A DNA stretch of 64,000 nt. Origin: Caryophanon latum (GTDB taxonomy: Bacteria > Bacillota > Bacilli > Bacillales_A > Planococcaceae). The stretch spans positions 53,582 to 117,581 of the forward strand of contig NZ_MATO01000001.1 of NCBI RefSeq assembly GCF_001700325.1, in the 5' to 3' direction. The position numbers were made by a program, and so were the translations under genes. Below the pieces are notes generated by a model. That model searched no databases. It saw only the letters and a program-made list of their open reading frames with translations, and had not been told where the DNA came from. Shown here piece by piece: positions 40,660 to 48,673 of this stretch (positions are counted from its first letter, which is position 1; every line of letters begins with the position of its first letter).

Positions 40660-40785
40660 CACAATAGGCATAGCTGGCAGCGACGCGGCGAGACTCCTTG
40701 GGGAATAGCATGAGCTTGAGACTACAGGCTCAAGCCATGCCCCAGGAAAGCGAGCCGCATGACGCGAACAGCTAAACGAATCGAT
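40660..40785. repeat. REP-like hairpin element (core type), copy K
   Basis: GCGGCGAGACTCCTTGGGGA at the left, TGCCCCAGGAAAGCGAGCCG at the right, with GCTTGAG and CTCAAGC facing each other in the centre: a clear hairpin. It matches the core of the MITE-like elements but lacks their TGTTGATTAGC termini. It lies between ruvB and ruvA and ends at the ruvA stop. Confidence 0.88.
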
Positions 40786-41399
40786 TACTTCAACTTCAAC
40801 AACAGCTTCAACGCTTCTTTCATATACGCATCGGTCGTTGCAAGCTCGGCTTCCTCAAGCTTCGGCTGCACTTTCGCAAGCTCGCGGTCAGAGTAGCCGA
40901 GTGCTGCAAGTGCAAGCAACGCCTCCTCTAACTCATGCGCAAATGGGTTGACGCCAAATAACGGCAGCTCATCGTCTGCACTCGGCAACGTAAATTGCTC
41001 CATTAGCGAACCGAGCTTGCCTTTTAAGTCTAAAATCATTTGACGCGCTGTCTTTTTGCCGACACCTGGGAACTGCACTAAAAATGCTTCGTCCTCTAGT
41101 TCAATCGCTTGAATAACGTGGCTCGGCTCACCTGTCGCTAAAATGGCAAGCGCACCTTTTGGACCGATACCTGACACTTGAATGAGTTTACGGAATAAAT
41201 CCCGCTGATGCAAGCTCGTAAAACCAAATAACGTCTGTGCATCTTCACGCACGCTTAAATGCACAAATACTTGAATGGGTTGCTCTTTTTGAAAGGCATA
41301 CGGGTTTGGCGTAAATAACTGCCACCCAATTTGTCCTTGCTCTAACACTATATATTCTGGCGTAATACGTGTTACGCTACCAATGAAATAATCGTACAT
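40785..41399 (-). CDS. ruvA: Holliday junction recognition protein RuvA
   Basis: 204 residues. N-terminal OB fold (YDYFIGSVTRITPEYIVLEQG), two helix-hairpin-helix motifs (LIQVSGIGPKGALAIL near 73-88 and VQFPGVGKKTARQMILDLKGK near 108-128) and a C-terminal RuvB-binding three-helix part from about 155 (EALLALAALGYSDRELAKV). Start ATG 41397-41399 after AGAAGGGG. Confidence 0.96.
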   Translation of the reverse strand: MYDYFIGSVTRITPEYIVLEQGQIGWQLFTPNPYAFQKEQPIQVFVHLSVREDAQTLFGFTSLHQRDLFRKLIQVSGIGPKGALAILATGEPSHVIQAIELEDEAFLVQFPGVGKKTARQMILDLKGKLGSLMEQFTLPSADDELPLFGVNPFAHELEEALLALAALGYSDRELAKVQPKLEEAELATTDAYMKEALKLLLKLK

Positions 41400-41462
41400 A
41401 CTTTCGCCCCTTCTTTATCGTTTTTGATTATAGCATAATTGTAGTCGATTTGCTTTTACGTC

Positions 41463-41496
41463 GCACGAAAACTACAAAATCCGTTGCGTTTCGTGC
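41463..41496. promoter_or_regulatory. Inverted repeat over the nadR promoter
   Basis: GCACGAAA (41463-41470), 18 bases, TTTCGTGC (41489-41496), immediately followed by TACAAT (41497-41502), a probable -10. The placement suggests a repressor site, perhaps for NadR itself. Confidence 0.5.
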
Positions 41497-41538
41497 TACA
41501 ATACGTGTAATGATTTTTTCATGCTGGAGGGCTTTTTT

Positions 41539-42069
41539 ATGAAGAAAATTTTAGGTGAACAGCGTCGCATCATGCTACTTGCACATTTAAAAGCAGCATC
41601 TACCCCGATTACCGGTACAGCACTTGCAAAGCTTGCGAACGTGTCGCGCCAAGTCGTCGTGAACGATATGACGCTACTTAAAGCGCGCAATGAGCCGATT
41701 TTGGCGACGAGCCAAGGCTACGTCTATTTACAAACAGAGCCAGCCGACAATTTATTTGAGCGCACAATTGCTTGTCATCATACACAAGAACAAACAGAAG
41801 AAGAGCTGCTCACAATTGTCGATTACGGTGTCACAGTCCAAAACGTTACGGTCGAGCACGGCGTTTACGGTGAAATTACGGCAAACATTCACGTTAGCAA
41901 TCGCCATGACGTGCAACAATTTTTACAAAAGCTGCGCGATTCAAACGCGTCGTATTTATCGGCGTTAACGAACGGCACGCATTTACACGTGCTGCGCGCT
42001 CCGTCTGAAAGCGCATTAGAGCAAGCAATCGAAGCGCTGCGACAAAAAGGATTTTTAATTGAAGAATAA
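41539..42069 (+). CDS. nadR: NAD-biosynthesis transcription repressor NadR (YrxA type, 3H domain)
   Basis: About 176 residues. N-terminal helix-turn-helix (QRRIMLLAHLKAASTPITGTALAKLANVSRQVVVNDM, in part) and a C-terminal 3H domain with conserved histidines in IACHHTQ (about 79-80), TVEHGVYGE (about 110) and GTHLHVLRAP (about 152-154), which bind metal and nicotinic acid in the family. ATG 41539 follows CTGGAGGG. The nadBCA operon it usually faces is not in this window. An inverted repeat covers its promoter. It is divergent from ruvA. Confidence 0.88.
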   Translation: MKKILGEQRRIMLLAHLKAASTPITGTALAKLANVSRQVVVNDMTLLKARNEPILATSQGYVYLQTEPADNLFERTIACHHTQEQTEEELLTIVDYGVTVQNVTVEHGVYGEITANIHVSNRHDVQQFLQKLRDSNASYLSALTNGTHLHVLRAPSESALEQAIEALRQKGFLIEE

Positions 42070-42132
42070 TTGTAACAACCTTTTAGTTTGCGGCGTCTAA
42101 TAAAGGACAACAACGACTAGGAGGTTTTTATA

Positions 42133-42723
42133 ATGCGCACATTTTTTACAACAGCCGCCCTTGCAACAGCACTGCTTGCAAGCTGTAACACGACAAAGCC
42201 TGAATCAATTACTACAGCAAACGATACGACAGAAACGACAGCAATCGAAACGGAGGAGCAAACGATGCCAACATTTATTGCACAGCAAGGAACGATTACT
42301 TCATTGAACCAGACGGACGACGGTTTATTCGTTGAAGCGACATTGAACGACGAGCCGCTAACATTTTTATTGTTTGACGACACACCGATCGTCAATAACA
42401 AAGGCGAGGACGTGACGCTGCAAGAAGGTATGAACGTGCAAGGCTACGTATACGCAAACAGTCCGATGGTAATGATTTACCCACCTCGCTACACACCTGC
42501 GATCATCGTTGTCGAAACAGGCGACGTCGGCATGTATAGCGTCGCATCGTTTAATGACGATCATGTGAACGATACGAACATGCTCCAAGTGACGACGGAC
42601 GAGCCGATGCCTGCTGGAAACTATGCGGTGTTTTATACAACGTCTACACGCAGCATCCCAGCACAAGCGACGCCACACCGCATCATCGCGTTACCTAACC
42701 GATTTGCTGAAGCAACAGAGTAA
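42133..42723 (+). CDS. Lipoprotein of unknown function
   Basis: 196 residues. Lipoprotein signal MRTFFTTAALATALLASC with the lipobox cysteine at residue 18, then a Thr/Glu-rich linker (about 19-45). The folded part from about 46 is beta-rich (FIAQQGTITSLNQTDDGLFVEA, TFLLFDDTPIV, MNVQGYVYANSPMVMIYPP) and may be an OB-like fold. ATG 42133 after CTAGGAGG. It should be anchored outside the membrane. It lies between nadR and nsrR on their strand; function unknown. Confidence 0.8.
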   Translation: MRTFFTTAALATALLASCNTTKPESITTANDTTETTAIETEEQTMPTFIAQQGTITSLNQTDDGLFVEATLNDEPLTFLLFDDTPIVNNKGEDVTLQEGMNVQGYVYANSPMVMIYPPRYTPAIIVVETGDVGMYSVASFNDDHVNDTNMLQVTTDEPMPAGNYAVFYTTSTRSIPAQATPHRIIALPNRFAEATE

Positions 42724-42727
42724 GCAT

Positions 42728-42761
42728 AGCACGATAAAAAATGCTATACTAAGCACGATAA
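42728..42761 (+). promoter_or_regulatory. Direct repeats around a -10 upstream of nsrR
   Basis: AGCACGATAA at 42728-42737 and again at 42752-42761, with TATACT (42745-42750) between. The 24-base spacing and the position over a probable -10 suggest an operator, possibly autoregulation. An ATAGC/GCTAT inverted repeat overlaps it and could instead act as a weak terminator of the lipoprotein gene. Confidence 0.4.
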
Positions 42762-42789
42762 TCACCAAATAGAAAGTGTGGTGCGAAAC

Positions 42790-43224
42790 GTGCGTTTAAC
42801 ATTATATACGGACTACTCCTTGCGCGTGCTGCTATATTTAGGCGCGAAAAATAACATAGAGCTATCGACCATTCAAGAAATTGCCGATGCGTATACAATT
42901 TCGAAAAACCACTTAATGAAAGTGACGCATCAGCTCGGGCTTCTCGGGCTCATCGAAACAGTGCGCGGTCGCGGCGGTGGCATTCGTCTTGCAAAAGAGC
43001 CAAGCGACATTAACATCGGTGCAGTCGTTCGCCAAACAGAGGAGGACTTTCACATTGTAGAGTGCTTCGACGTTGAAAACAATTTATGTAAGCTGTCGTC
43101 ACAATGCCGTTTAAAAGGGGTGCTATACGAGGCGCTTCAAGCTTATTTAGCCGTGCTTGACCGCTACACGCTTGCTGACTGCTTACACGAAAAAAAAGAC
43201 CTTCTTGCGTTGCTACGACTGTAG
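42790..43224 (+). CDS. nsrR: Rrf2-family nitric-oxide-sensing repressor NsrR
   Basis: About 144 residues. Rrf2 winged helix: RLTLYTDYSLRVLLYLGAK, STIQEIADAYTISKNHLMKV, LGLIETVRGRGGGIRLA. Three cysteines in CFDVENNLCKLSSQC (about 92-106) match NsrR iron-sulfur ligands, which separates it from CymR earlier in the window. I take GTG 42790 as start because the family begins xRLTLYTDYS; two upstream GTG codons (42778, 42781) are alternatives. The usual target, flavohaemoglobin hmp, is not nearby. Confidence 0.85.
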   Translation: MRLTLYTDYSLRVLLYLGAKNNIELSTIQEIADAYTISKNHLMKVTHQLGLLGLIETVRGRGGGIRLAKEPSDINIGAVVRQTEEDFHIVECFDVENNLCKLSSQCRLKGVLYEALQAYLAVLDRYTLADCLHEKKDLLALLRL

Positions 43225-43244
43225 CGCAAGAAGGTCTCTTTTAT
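43192..43244. terminator. Bidirectional terminator between nsrR and the DCC-family gene
   Basis: AAAAAAAGACCTTCTTGCG and CGCAAGAAGGTCTCTTTT form a 14-bp stem with A- and T-runs. The left arm is inside the 3' end of nsrR. Confidence 0.88.
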
Positions 43245-43642
43245 AATAAAAACTTTTGTCGCTCTGCCATCGTCGGCAATCGACATGTTTCGACAGTACC
43301 AAATAGCTGCAAGCGTCGTTTCGCAATCGCTTTATAGGCGACGTCACGCAGCGGCTTTGGCAACAAAACAGCACCACGCAGCAACGTGTACGGCAGTGGT
43401 AAATGCTTCGCTAGCTGTAAAACGGCATCGCTATATACGTATGCTCGCTCTTTTTCAATAACAACGACGCTATCGACCGAATCGGCAATGCCGTAACGCT
43501 TTTTGTACACATAGCCTGTTTCACCGTCAAGCGCCGCAAAATAAAAGCGATTGCGTACGTCGTGCTGTAATAAAAATTGTACAACCCCATCACATAATCC
43601 GCATTGTCCATCATACAACACAAGTATACTGTTATTTTTCAA
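43241..43642 (-). CDS. DCC-family (DUF393) thiol-disulfide oxidoreductase-like protein
   Basis: About 133 residues. The family signature VLYDGQCGLCDGVVQFLL with the CGLC pair is at about 6-23; later YSDAVLQLAKHLPLPY and RDVAYKAIAKRRLQLFG fit the family. The best start is TTG 43640-43642 behind AGGTG; the frame stays open to a TTG at 43666 but without a ribosome site. It overlaps the upstream small gene by 11 bases, implying translational coupling. The biochemical role of DCC proteins is not settled. Confidence 0.85.
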   Translation of the reverse strand: MKNNSILVLYDGQCGLCDGVVQFLLQHDVRNRFYFAALDGETGYVYKKRYGIADSVDSVVVIEKERAYVYSDAVLQLAKHLPLPYTLLRGAVLLPKPLRDVAYKAIAKRRLQLFGTVETCRLPTMAERQKFLL

Positions 43643-43871
43643 GGCGCACCTGCTTTTCTCGCTCAAACTGTACCATGTCTGAATTTAACTGTAAGCGCAG
43701 TCTCTCGTTTTCTAAGCGAAATGTTTCTTGCTTTGCGATTTCTAACTTGTATTCCTCTTTTATTAACTTCTCACGTAGCTCTAACGTTTTCGTCTGCTGT
43801 TTCGCATGCGTTTTATATACTTCTGCCCCTGTCGTAATCGCTACAACGGCAATAATCATTATCCAAAACAT
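43632..43871 (-). CDS. Small membrane-anchored coiled-coil protein of unknown function
   Basis: 79 residues. N-terminal membrane helix (MFWIMIIAVVAITTGAEVY, about 1-17) followed by a highly charged continuous helix (KQQTKTLELREKLIKEEYKL, KQETFRLENERLRLQLN) likely to form a coiled coil. ATG 43869-43871 after AAAGAGGTG. Its 3' end overlaps the DCC-family gene, and the two should be expressed together. Similar small proteins occur next to PspC-like or envelope genes, but I cannot assign this one. Confidence 0.75.
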   Translation of the reverse strand: MFWIMIIAVVAITTGAEVYKTHAKQQTKTLELREKLIKEEYKLEIAKQETFRLENERLRLQLNSDMVQFEREKQVRLEK

Positions 43872-43924
43872 GTCATCACCTCTTTAACAGTATGTACGTA
43901 CGTGCGAGCTAAAAAGTTTCATGA

Positions 43925-44791
43925 TCACGACGGCGTTTCATACGTATAATACGTGCCGAGTGTTTTTACCGTACATCCGAGCGCCGCAAGCTCCTCCATT
44001 GCACCTTTCATCATCGGCTCATTTTCATCGGCTAACACATCGATATTAAAGAAGTAATCACCGAGCGCCGTTTTTAGTGGACGCGATTCGATTTTACTTA
44101 AATTCAGCTGACGCCATGCAAATACCGATAACACTTGATGTAGCGCCCCTGAGCGATCAGATGGCAGCGTCAACATAACGGTCGTTTTTCCTGTATCAAC
44201 CTTCGTAGACTTGTCGATGCGTACGTTCTCACGTGAAATGACGAAAAATCGCGTATGGTTAAAATGAAAATCGTGAATATTTGACTGTGCGATCGTTAAG
44301 CCGTACTTTTGTGCAGCTGATGCATTTGCGATTGCGGCGATGTTACGTTCTGGGTTTTCGGCTACGAGCTTTGCCGCTGCTGACGTTGACGTATATGAGT
44401 GGAGCGGCACTTGGCTGAAGCGATAATATAAATATTTATGACATTGTGCAAGTGCGTGTGGATGTGAATACACCGCCTCGATTTGCTCCCACTTATTAGC
44501 GTTATTCGGATGAACGAGTAACTGCTGCTGAATTTTTGATACGAGCTCTGCAACAATATAAACGTTCACCTCATGAAATAAGTAATCGAGTGTTAATGGC
44601 ACAGAGCCCTCTAGCGTGTTTTCAATCGGTACGACCGCTAAGTCTACGCGTCCATCTGCAACAGCTTCTAAGCAGTCTGGAATCGTTGGAAATGGCTGCA
44701 ACTTCTCGCTTTCGAACATGCCTTTTGCTGCTAAATATGTAAATGATGCTTCCGGTCCTAAATAAGCAATTTTTGTCGTTGAATCAATCAT
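43925..44791 (-). CDS. pheA: Prephenate dehydratase
   Basis: Converts prephenate to phenylpyruvate in phenylalanine synthesis. 288 residues: catalytic domain 1-185 with KIAYLGPEASFTYLAAKGMF, VPIENTLEGSVPLTLDYL near 54-71 and the catalytic Thr in NHTRFFVISRE near 178-188; then an ACT domain from about 205 with the Phe-binding GALHQVLSVFAWRQLNLSKIESRP (in part), so feedback inhibition by phenylalanine is expected. No fused chorismate mutase. Start ATG after AAGAGGGA. pheB lies upstream beyond a terminator. Confidence 0.96.
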   Translation of the reverse strand: MIDSTTKIAYLGPEASFTYLAAKGMFESEKLQPFPTIPDCLEAVADGRVDLAVVPIENTLEGSVPLTLDYLFHEVNVYIVAELVSKIQQQLLVHPNNANKWEQIEAVYSHPHALAQCHKYLYYRFSQVPLHSYTSTSAAAKLVAENPERNIAAIANASAAQKYGLTIAQSNIHDFHFNHTRFFVISRENVRIDKSTKVDTGKTTVMLTLPSDRSGALHQVLSVFAWRQLNLSKIESRPLKTALGDYFFNIDVLADENEPMMKGAMEELAALGCTVKTLGTYYTYETPS

Positions 44792-44842
44792 AGTACAATC
44801 CCTCTTTTTACATTGTTTTTAATTTTCAGTCATTTAATCGTA

Positions 44843-44871
44843 CAAAAAAGGAGCTATGAATATAGCCCCTT
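44843..44871 (-). terminator. Terminator between pheB and pheA
   Basis: Minus strand AGGGGCTATA, TTCA loop, TAGCTCC followed by TTTTTTG. It lies 30 bases after the pheB stop and may limit read-through into pheA. Confidence 0.8.
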
Positions 44872-44920
44872 GTATTGTTTCCTCATTATAACGCGCATCG
44901 TTTTACACGTGCAACTTTAT

Positions 44921-45376
44921 TTATAGTGCGCCTGAGCTAATAACTTCAGCTGCTTCTACAAAGTCCAGCCGCTTTAATGATTGAAGTAAGTCGTCTAAAT
45001 CGCCATGCATGCTCGTCACATCAAGCGAGAGCGTAACGTTAGCGCGTCCTTGAATCGGAATCGTTTGATGAATCGTTAGCACATTGCAATGCGCATCGGT
45101 AATCGTTTCAAGCAATTTTGCAAGCGTGCCTTTTCGATCTTGAATTTGTAGAGAAACCGTTAAAATACGTTCTTGTACAATTGAATGAAACGGAAAAACA
45201 GCATCTCGATATTTATAAAATGCACTGCGCGACAAATCGACTTCCTTCACCGCATCCCAAATCGACGCCACAGCACCCGTTTGAAGCAAATGCTTCGCCT
45301 GAAGTGTTTTTTGCATCGCGTCCGTTAAGACATCTTCGCGCACTAAATAATATCGTTGGTTTGCCACGTCTTTCAT
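44921..45376 (-). CDS. pheB: ACT-domain protein PheB (UPF0735)
   Basis: 151 residues. N-terminal helical part (YYLVREDVLTDAMQKTLQAKHLL, in part; VDLSRSAFYKYRDAVFPFH) and a C-terminal ACT domain from about 70 (RILTVSLQIQDRKGTLAKLL, then NVLTIHQTIPIQGRANV). ATG 45374-45376 after AAAGGAGGAG. It lies between obg and pheA, as in B. subtilis obg-pheB-pheA. Its exact role in aromatic amino-acid regulation is not established. Confidence 0.94.
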   Translation of the reverse strand: MKDVANQRYYLVREDVLTDAMQKTLQAKHLLQTGAVASIWDAVKEVDLSRSAFYKYRDAVFPFHSIVQERILTVSLQIQDRKGTLAKLLETITDAHCNVLTIHQTIPIQGRANVTLSLDVTSMHGDLDDLLQSLKRLDFVEAAEVISSGAL

Positions 45377-45399
45377 ACTGCTCCTCCTTTACCCGTTCA

Positions 45400-46689
45400 T
45401 TAGTCGATGAAGTCGAATTCGAATTCTAATAGACGAACAATGTCACCGTGCTCAGCACCCGCTTTACGCAGTCCTTCGTCAACACCCATCGCACGTAGTT
45501 GACGTGCAAAGCGACGAATACCATCTTCACGGCTAAAGTCTGTCATTTTGAATAAACGTTCAATTGTCGTACCAGAAATAATGAATGTACCATCAGAATC
45601 GCGCGTTACTTCAAACTCGCGGTCTTGTGAAGTATGTTTGTATAATACTGTCGTATCCGATTCTTCCTCAATTTCGTGGAATAATGGGAACTCACTCGTT
45701 ACTTCTAACAAGTCTGCAATGTTAAATAATAACGTTTGTAAACCTTGTCGAGAGACGGCTGATACCGGTAAAATTTTAATATCGTCGCCTACTTGTTTAC
45801 GGAATTCAGCTAAGTTTTCTTCCGCATCTGGCATGTCCATTTTATTTGCGACAACAATTTGTGGACGCTCTAGTAAGCGCATGTTGTATTGTTGTAACTC
45901 TGCATTGATTGTTACGTAATCTTCGTACGGATCGCGACCTTCCATACCGCTCATATCAATCACGTGTACGATAACGCGTGTACGCTCGATATGACGTAGG
46001 AATTGGTGACCTAATCCGACACCTTGGTGAGCGCCTTCGATTAAACCTGGTAAATCCGCCATCGCAAAGCTACGTCCATCTTCTGTTTCAACCATACCTA
46101 AGTTCGGTACAATTGTTGTGAAATGGTATGCGCCAATTTTTGGCTTCGCCGCTGATACGACCGATAATAATGTTGATTTACCTACTGATGGGAAACCTAC
46201 TAAGCCAACGTCCGCTAATACTTTTAATTCAAGTAAAACTTCAAGCTCTTGACCTGGTTCACCTTTTTCAGCTAATTCTGGTGCCGGGTTTGATGGTGTA
46301 GCAAAGCGACAGTTTCCGCGTCCACCGCGACCTGCTTTTGCAATGACTGCGCGTTGACCGTGCTCAACTAAATCGGCAATTACCGTATCTGTTTCAGCAT
46401 TTTTTACAACTGTTCCAGGTGGTACTTTCACGACTAAATCTTCCGCTCGGCGACCATGCATCCCTTTACTCATGCCGTGTTCACCGCGTTCTGCTTTAAA
46501 GTTACGCTTATAACGGAAATCCATTAATGTGCGTAATCCTTCTTCTACCTCAAAAATAACGTTCCCGCCATGACCACCATCGCCACCTGCTGGACCACCA
46601 TTTGGTACATATTTCTCGCGACGGAAGGCAACCATACCATCTCCGCCGTCTCCACCTTTAACGTAAACCTTAACGTGATCGACAAACAT
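45400..46689 (-). CDS. obg: GTPase Obg (CgtA)
   Basis: Essential ribosome-associated GTPase linking 50S assembly and growth state. About 429 residues: glycine-rich Obg fold 1-158 ([36 protein letters not shown]), G domain with [13 protein letters not shown] near 161-173, [16 protein letters not shown] near 211, NKMDMPDA near 281, and a C-terminal OCT domain with [23 protein letters not shown] 46687-46689 after GGAGTTG. It follows spo0B by 12 bases. Confidence 0.97.
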   Translation of the reverse strand: MFVDHVKVYVKGGDGGDGMVAFRREKYVPNGGPAGGDGGHGGNVIFEVEEGLRTLMDFRYKRNFKAERGEHGMSKGMHGRRAEDLVVKVPPGTVVKNAETDTVIADLVEHGQRAVIAKAGRGGRGNCRFATPSNPAPELAEKGEPGQELEVLLELKVLADVGLVGFPSVGKSTLLSVVSAAKPKIGAYHFTTIVPNLGMVETEDGRSFAMADLPGLIEGAHQGVGLGHQFLRHIERTRVIVHVIDMSGMEGRDPYEDYVTINAELQQYNMRLLERPQIVVANKMDMPDAEENLAEFRKQVGDDIKILPVSAVSRQGLQTLLFNIADLLEVTSEFPLFHEIEEESDTTVLYKHTSQDREFEVTRDSDGTFIISGTTIERLFKMTDFSREDGIRRFARQLRAMGVDEGLRKAGAEHGDIVRLLEFEFDFID

Positions 46690-46701
46690 CTCTTTCAACT
46701 C

Positions 46702-47223
46702 CTATTGCCATGCTAAACAATATGACAAGCACTCATTCGTTGCTTCGTCGATATCGACATGTATATTTTCAGTATTGTGTAGCGCAAGTGGTTCAATGTG
46801 TTGGAACCCTTCGACGCACACGAATAATTGTTTTATTTGTTGCGTTACAGTAACACTTACCGTCAGCTCTAATTCATCCGTTGCTGTCGACTGCTCACTG
46901 TAATGAAGCACTGTTTTTTCCAAGTATTCGACTAATTGCTCCTCATATCCCTGTTGCAATGCTTCGTCCACATGTGCCGTTAAATGCAACGTAAACGCCG
47001 GATAACGCCACGTACACGTTTGAAGCCATTGTTGTACTATCGGGCTTTTTAAATAATGAAGCTGTGAGAACATTCTTACGTTCACTGTATATTGCTCGAT
47101 TAATTGCTTCGCTGCATCAATCTGCCCTAATTCTAAATTTATATGAATGAGCTGCAAATGATTTAAATAATCATGATTTGCATGGCGAATCGCATCAGAC
47201 ACCGTTAATTGTTCAACCGGCAT
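46702..47223 (-). CDS. spo0B: Sporulation phosphotransferase Spo0B
   Basis: Relay protein passing phosphate from Spo0F to Spo0A. 173 residues. The helical hairpin carrying the phosphorylated histidine reads RHANHDYLNHLQLIHINLELGQ (in part; His17 by alignment with B. subtilis RHDWMN), followed by a weak kinase-like C-terminal fold. The N-terminus is about 13 residues shorter than in B. subtilis. Its place between rpmA and obg is the conserved one. ATG 47221-47223 after TTGGAGTG. Sequence is poorly conserved in this family, so the call leans on the motif and on position. Confidence 0.85.
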   Translation of the reverse strand: MPVEQLTVSDAIRHANHDYLNHLQLIHINLELGQIDAAKQLIEQYTVNVRMFSQLHYLKSPIVQQWLQTCTWRYPAFTLHLTAHVDEALQQGYEEQLVEYLEKTVLHYSEQSTATDELELTVSVTVTQQIKQLFVCVEGFQHIEPLALHNTENIHVDIDEATNECLSYCLAWQ

Positions 47224-47350
47224 ATGGCTTCACTCCAATTCAATACTATATTCAGTATAACAAGATGTTCGCATTTTTTCTTACACGACGCATGCTCGTG
47301 TTTTAATGTGAATACTATAAGAAAAGTTCAATGCTTCATTAAATAACCGT

Positions 47351-47382
47351 AAAAAAGGCGTCCCGACACTGCGGGACACCTT
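47351..47382 (-). terminator. Terminator after rpmA
   Basis: Minus strand AAGGTGTCCCGC, AGT loop, GTCGGGACGCCTTTTTT. Confidence 0.87.
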
Positions 47383-47395
47383 CAACGTGTGCAGA

Positions 47396-47695
47396 TTAAG
47401 CTTCTTGAGCTACTGGGTATACAGAAACTTTTTTCTTGTCACGGCCCATACGTTCGAAGCGTACTACGCCATCAGCTGTTGCGAAAAGAGTATCGTCACC
47501 ACCGCGACCTACGTTTGTACCTGGGTAAATTTTTGTACCGCGTTGACGGTAAAGAATTGAACCACCAGTTACGAACTGACCGTCAGCACGTTTAGCGCCA
47601 AGACGTTTAGACTCTGAGTCACGTCCGTTCTTTGTAGAACCTACACCTTTTTTAGATGCGAAGAACTGAAGATCTAATGTTAATAACATTTCCAT
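47396..47695 (-). CDS. rpmA: 50S ribosomal protein L27, with Prp-cleaved N-terminal extension
   Basis: 99 residues. The mature part [21 protein letters not shown] is typical of L27. It is preceded by [12 protein letters not shown], the Firmicute extension removed after LQFF by the protease Prp, encoded by the next gene upstream. ATG 47693-47695 follows TAGGAGGTGG. Order rplU-prp-rpmA is the conserved cluster. Confidence 0.98.
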   Translation of the reverse strand: MEMLLTLDLQFFASKKGVGSTKNGRDSESKRLGAKRADGQFVTGGSILYRQRGTKIYPGTNVGRGGDDTLFATADGVVRFERMGRDKKKVSVYPVAQEA

Positions 47696-47708
47696 TTTGT
47701 TCCACCTC

Positions 47709-48050
47709 CTACACCATTTTATATTTTAGTTCGATGTAGTCACTATAGCTAGTAACCATTGTATAAAATTGCGTTACCATTGTGTTTAAAATCACTTGTA
47801 ACGTCTCGTCTTGTTTTTCATCCAATGTAGCACGGTCAATTTGAACAGATAAAAATCCGCCTTCTTTTCCTTGCTCAATTTGTGGCTTAATTTGAGTTAA
47901 ATGACCGATTGCATTTACAGCACCAAAGGCAACTGCCGATGCACCAGCACAAACTAAATCGCGACCATAAACGTCGGACAACGCATGCCCTGAAATTTCA
48001 AAGCCATACGATTTACGATTTTCATCACTATGAATCGTAACTGTGATCAT
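47709..48050 (-). CDS. prp: Ribosomal-processing cysteine protease Prp (YsxB)
   Basis: 113 residues. Removes the N-terminal extension of L27. Catalytic His22 in [10 protein letters not shown] and Cys34 in [15 protein letters not shown] 48048-48050 after GAGGTGATT; a GTG three codons upstream is inside the ribosome site. It lies between rplU (20-base gap) and rpmA (13-base gap), so enzyme and substrate are made from one message. Confidence 0.95.
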   Translation of the reverse strand: MITVTIHSDENRKSYGFEISGHALSDVYGRDLVCAGASAVAFGAVNAIGHLTQIKPQIEQGKEGGFLSVQIDRATLDEKQDETLQVILNTMVTQFYTMVTSYSDYIELKYKMV

Positions 48051-48070
48051 GTCAATCACCTCACTTTTAA

Positions 48071-48379
48071 TTAAGCGTTGATTGCTTCAACTACTAATTT
48101 TGTGTAAGGTTGACGGTGACCTTGCTTACGACGGTAGTTTTTCTTAGCTTTCATTTTGAAAACAGTGATTTTTTTAGCACGGCCTTCTTTAACAACTTTC
48201 GCTGTTACAGTTGCGCCTGCGACAGTTGGAGCACCAACTTTTACTGTTTCGCCACCTACGAATAATACTTTATCAAAAGTAACCACTTCGCCAGCTTCTA
48301 CACCTAACTTCTCGATGAAGATTTCTTGACCTGCTTCTACTTTGATTTGTTTACCACCAGTTTCGATAATTGCGTACAT
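48071..48379 (-). CDS. rplU: 50S ribosomal protein L21
   Basis: 102 residues. [20 protein letters not shown] at the start and [19 protein letters not shown] near the end are diagnostic. ATG 48377-48379 follows AGAGGAGGTG. First gene of rplU-prp-rpmA. Confidence 0.98.
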   Translation of the reverse strand: MYAIIETGGKQIKVEAGQEIFIEKLGVEAGEVVTFDKVLFVGGETVKVGAPTVAGATVTAKVVKEGRAKKITVFKMKAKKNYRRKQGHRQPYTKLVVEAINA

Positions 48380-48487
48380 TTTACTGCACCTCCTCTTAGA
48401 CTAAGACTCGCCCGAACTAAGGTGATCAAGATGATACTTAAAGACCTCGTCAGTGCGGTTGTAACACGGGTGCGCTACAAACTAACA
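48380..48487 (-). promoter_or_regulatory. L21 leader (autoregulatory 5' UTR of rplU)
   Basis: The approximately 108-nt leader between the promoter and rplU contains TGTTACAACCGCACTGACGAGG and TATCATCTTGATCACCTTAG-like blocks (first quoted part trimmed: TGTTACAACCGCACTGACG), which I associate with the Firmicute L21 leader. The assignment rests on memory of the motif and on position. Confidence 0.6.
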
Positions 48488-48493
48488 TGATAG

Positions 48494-48523
48494 ATATTAC
48501 CACGAAAAACGACTGTGCGTCAA
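48494..48523 (-). promoter_or_regulatory. Promoter of rplU-prp-rpmA
   Basis: TTGACG (48518-48523), 18 bases, TAATAT (48494-48499) on the minus strand. Confidence 0.75.
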
Positions 48524-48617
48524 CTCATTTCACGCCGAATTTCATGAAAACCGCTTGAAAACATAATACGTCGAATTTTCTGTTTTTAGGCAGATGACGT
48601 TTCGTTTCGCGATACAA

Positions 48618-48671
48618 TAAAAAAGGCTGTGCTAACGCCTTCGTTTGACGCTTCGCACAACCTCTTTTTTC
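48618..48671 (-). terminator. Terminator after minD
   Basis: Minus strand AGGTTGTGCGAAGCGTC, AAAC loop, GAAGGCGTTAGCACAGCCT with minor mismatches, then TTTTTT. Confidence 0.85.
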
Positions 48672-48673
48672 AT

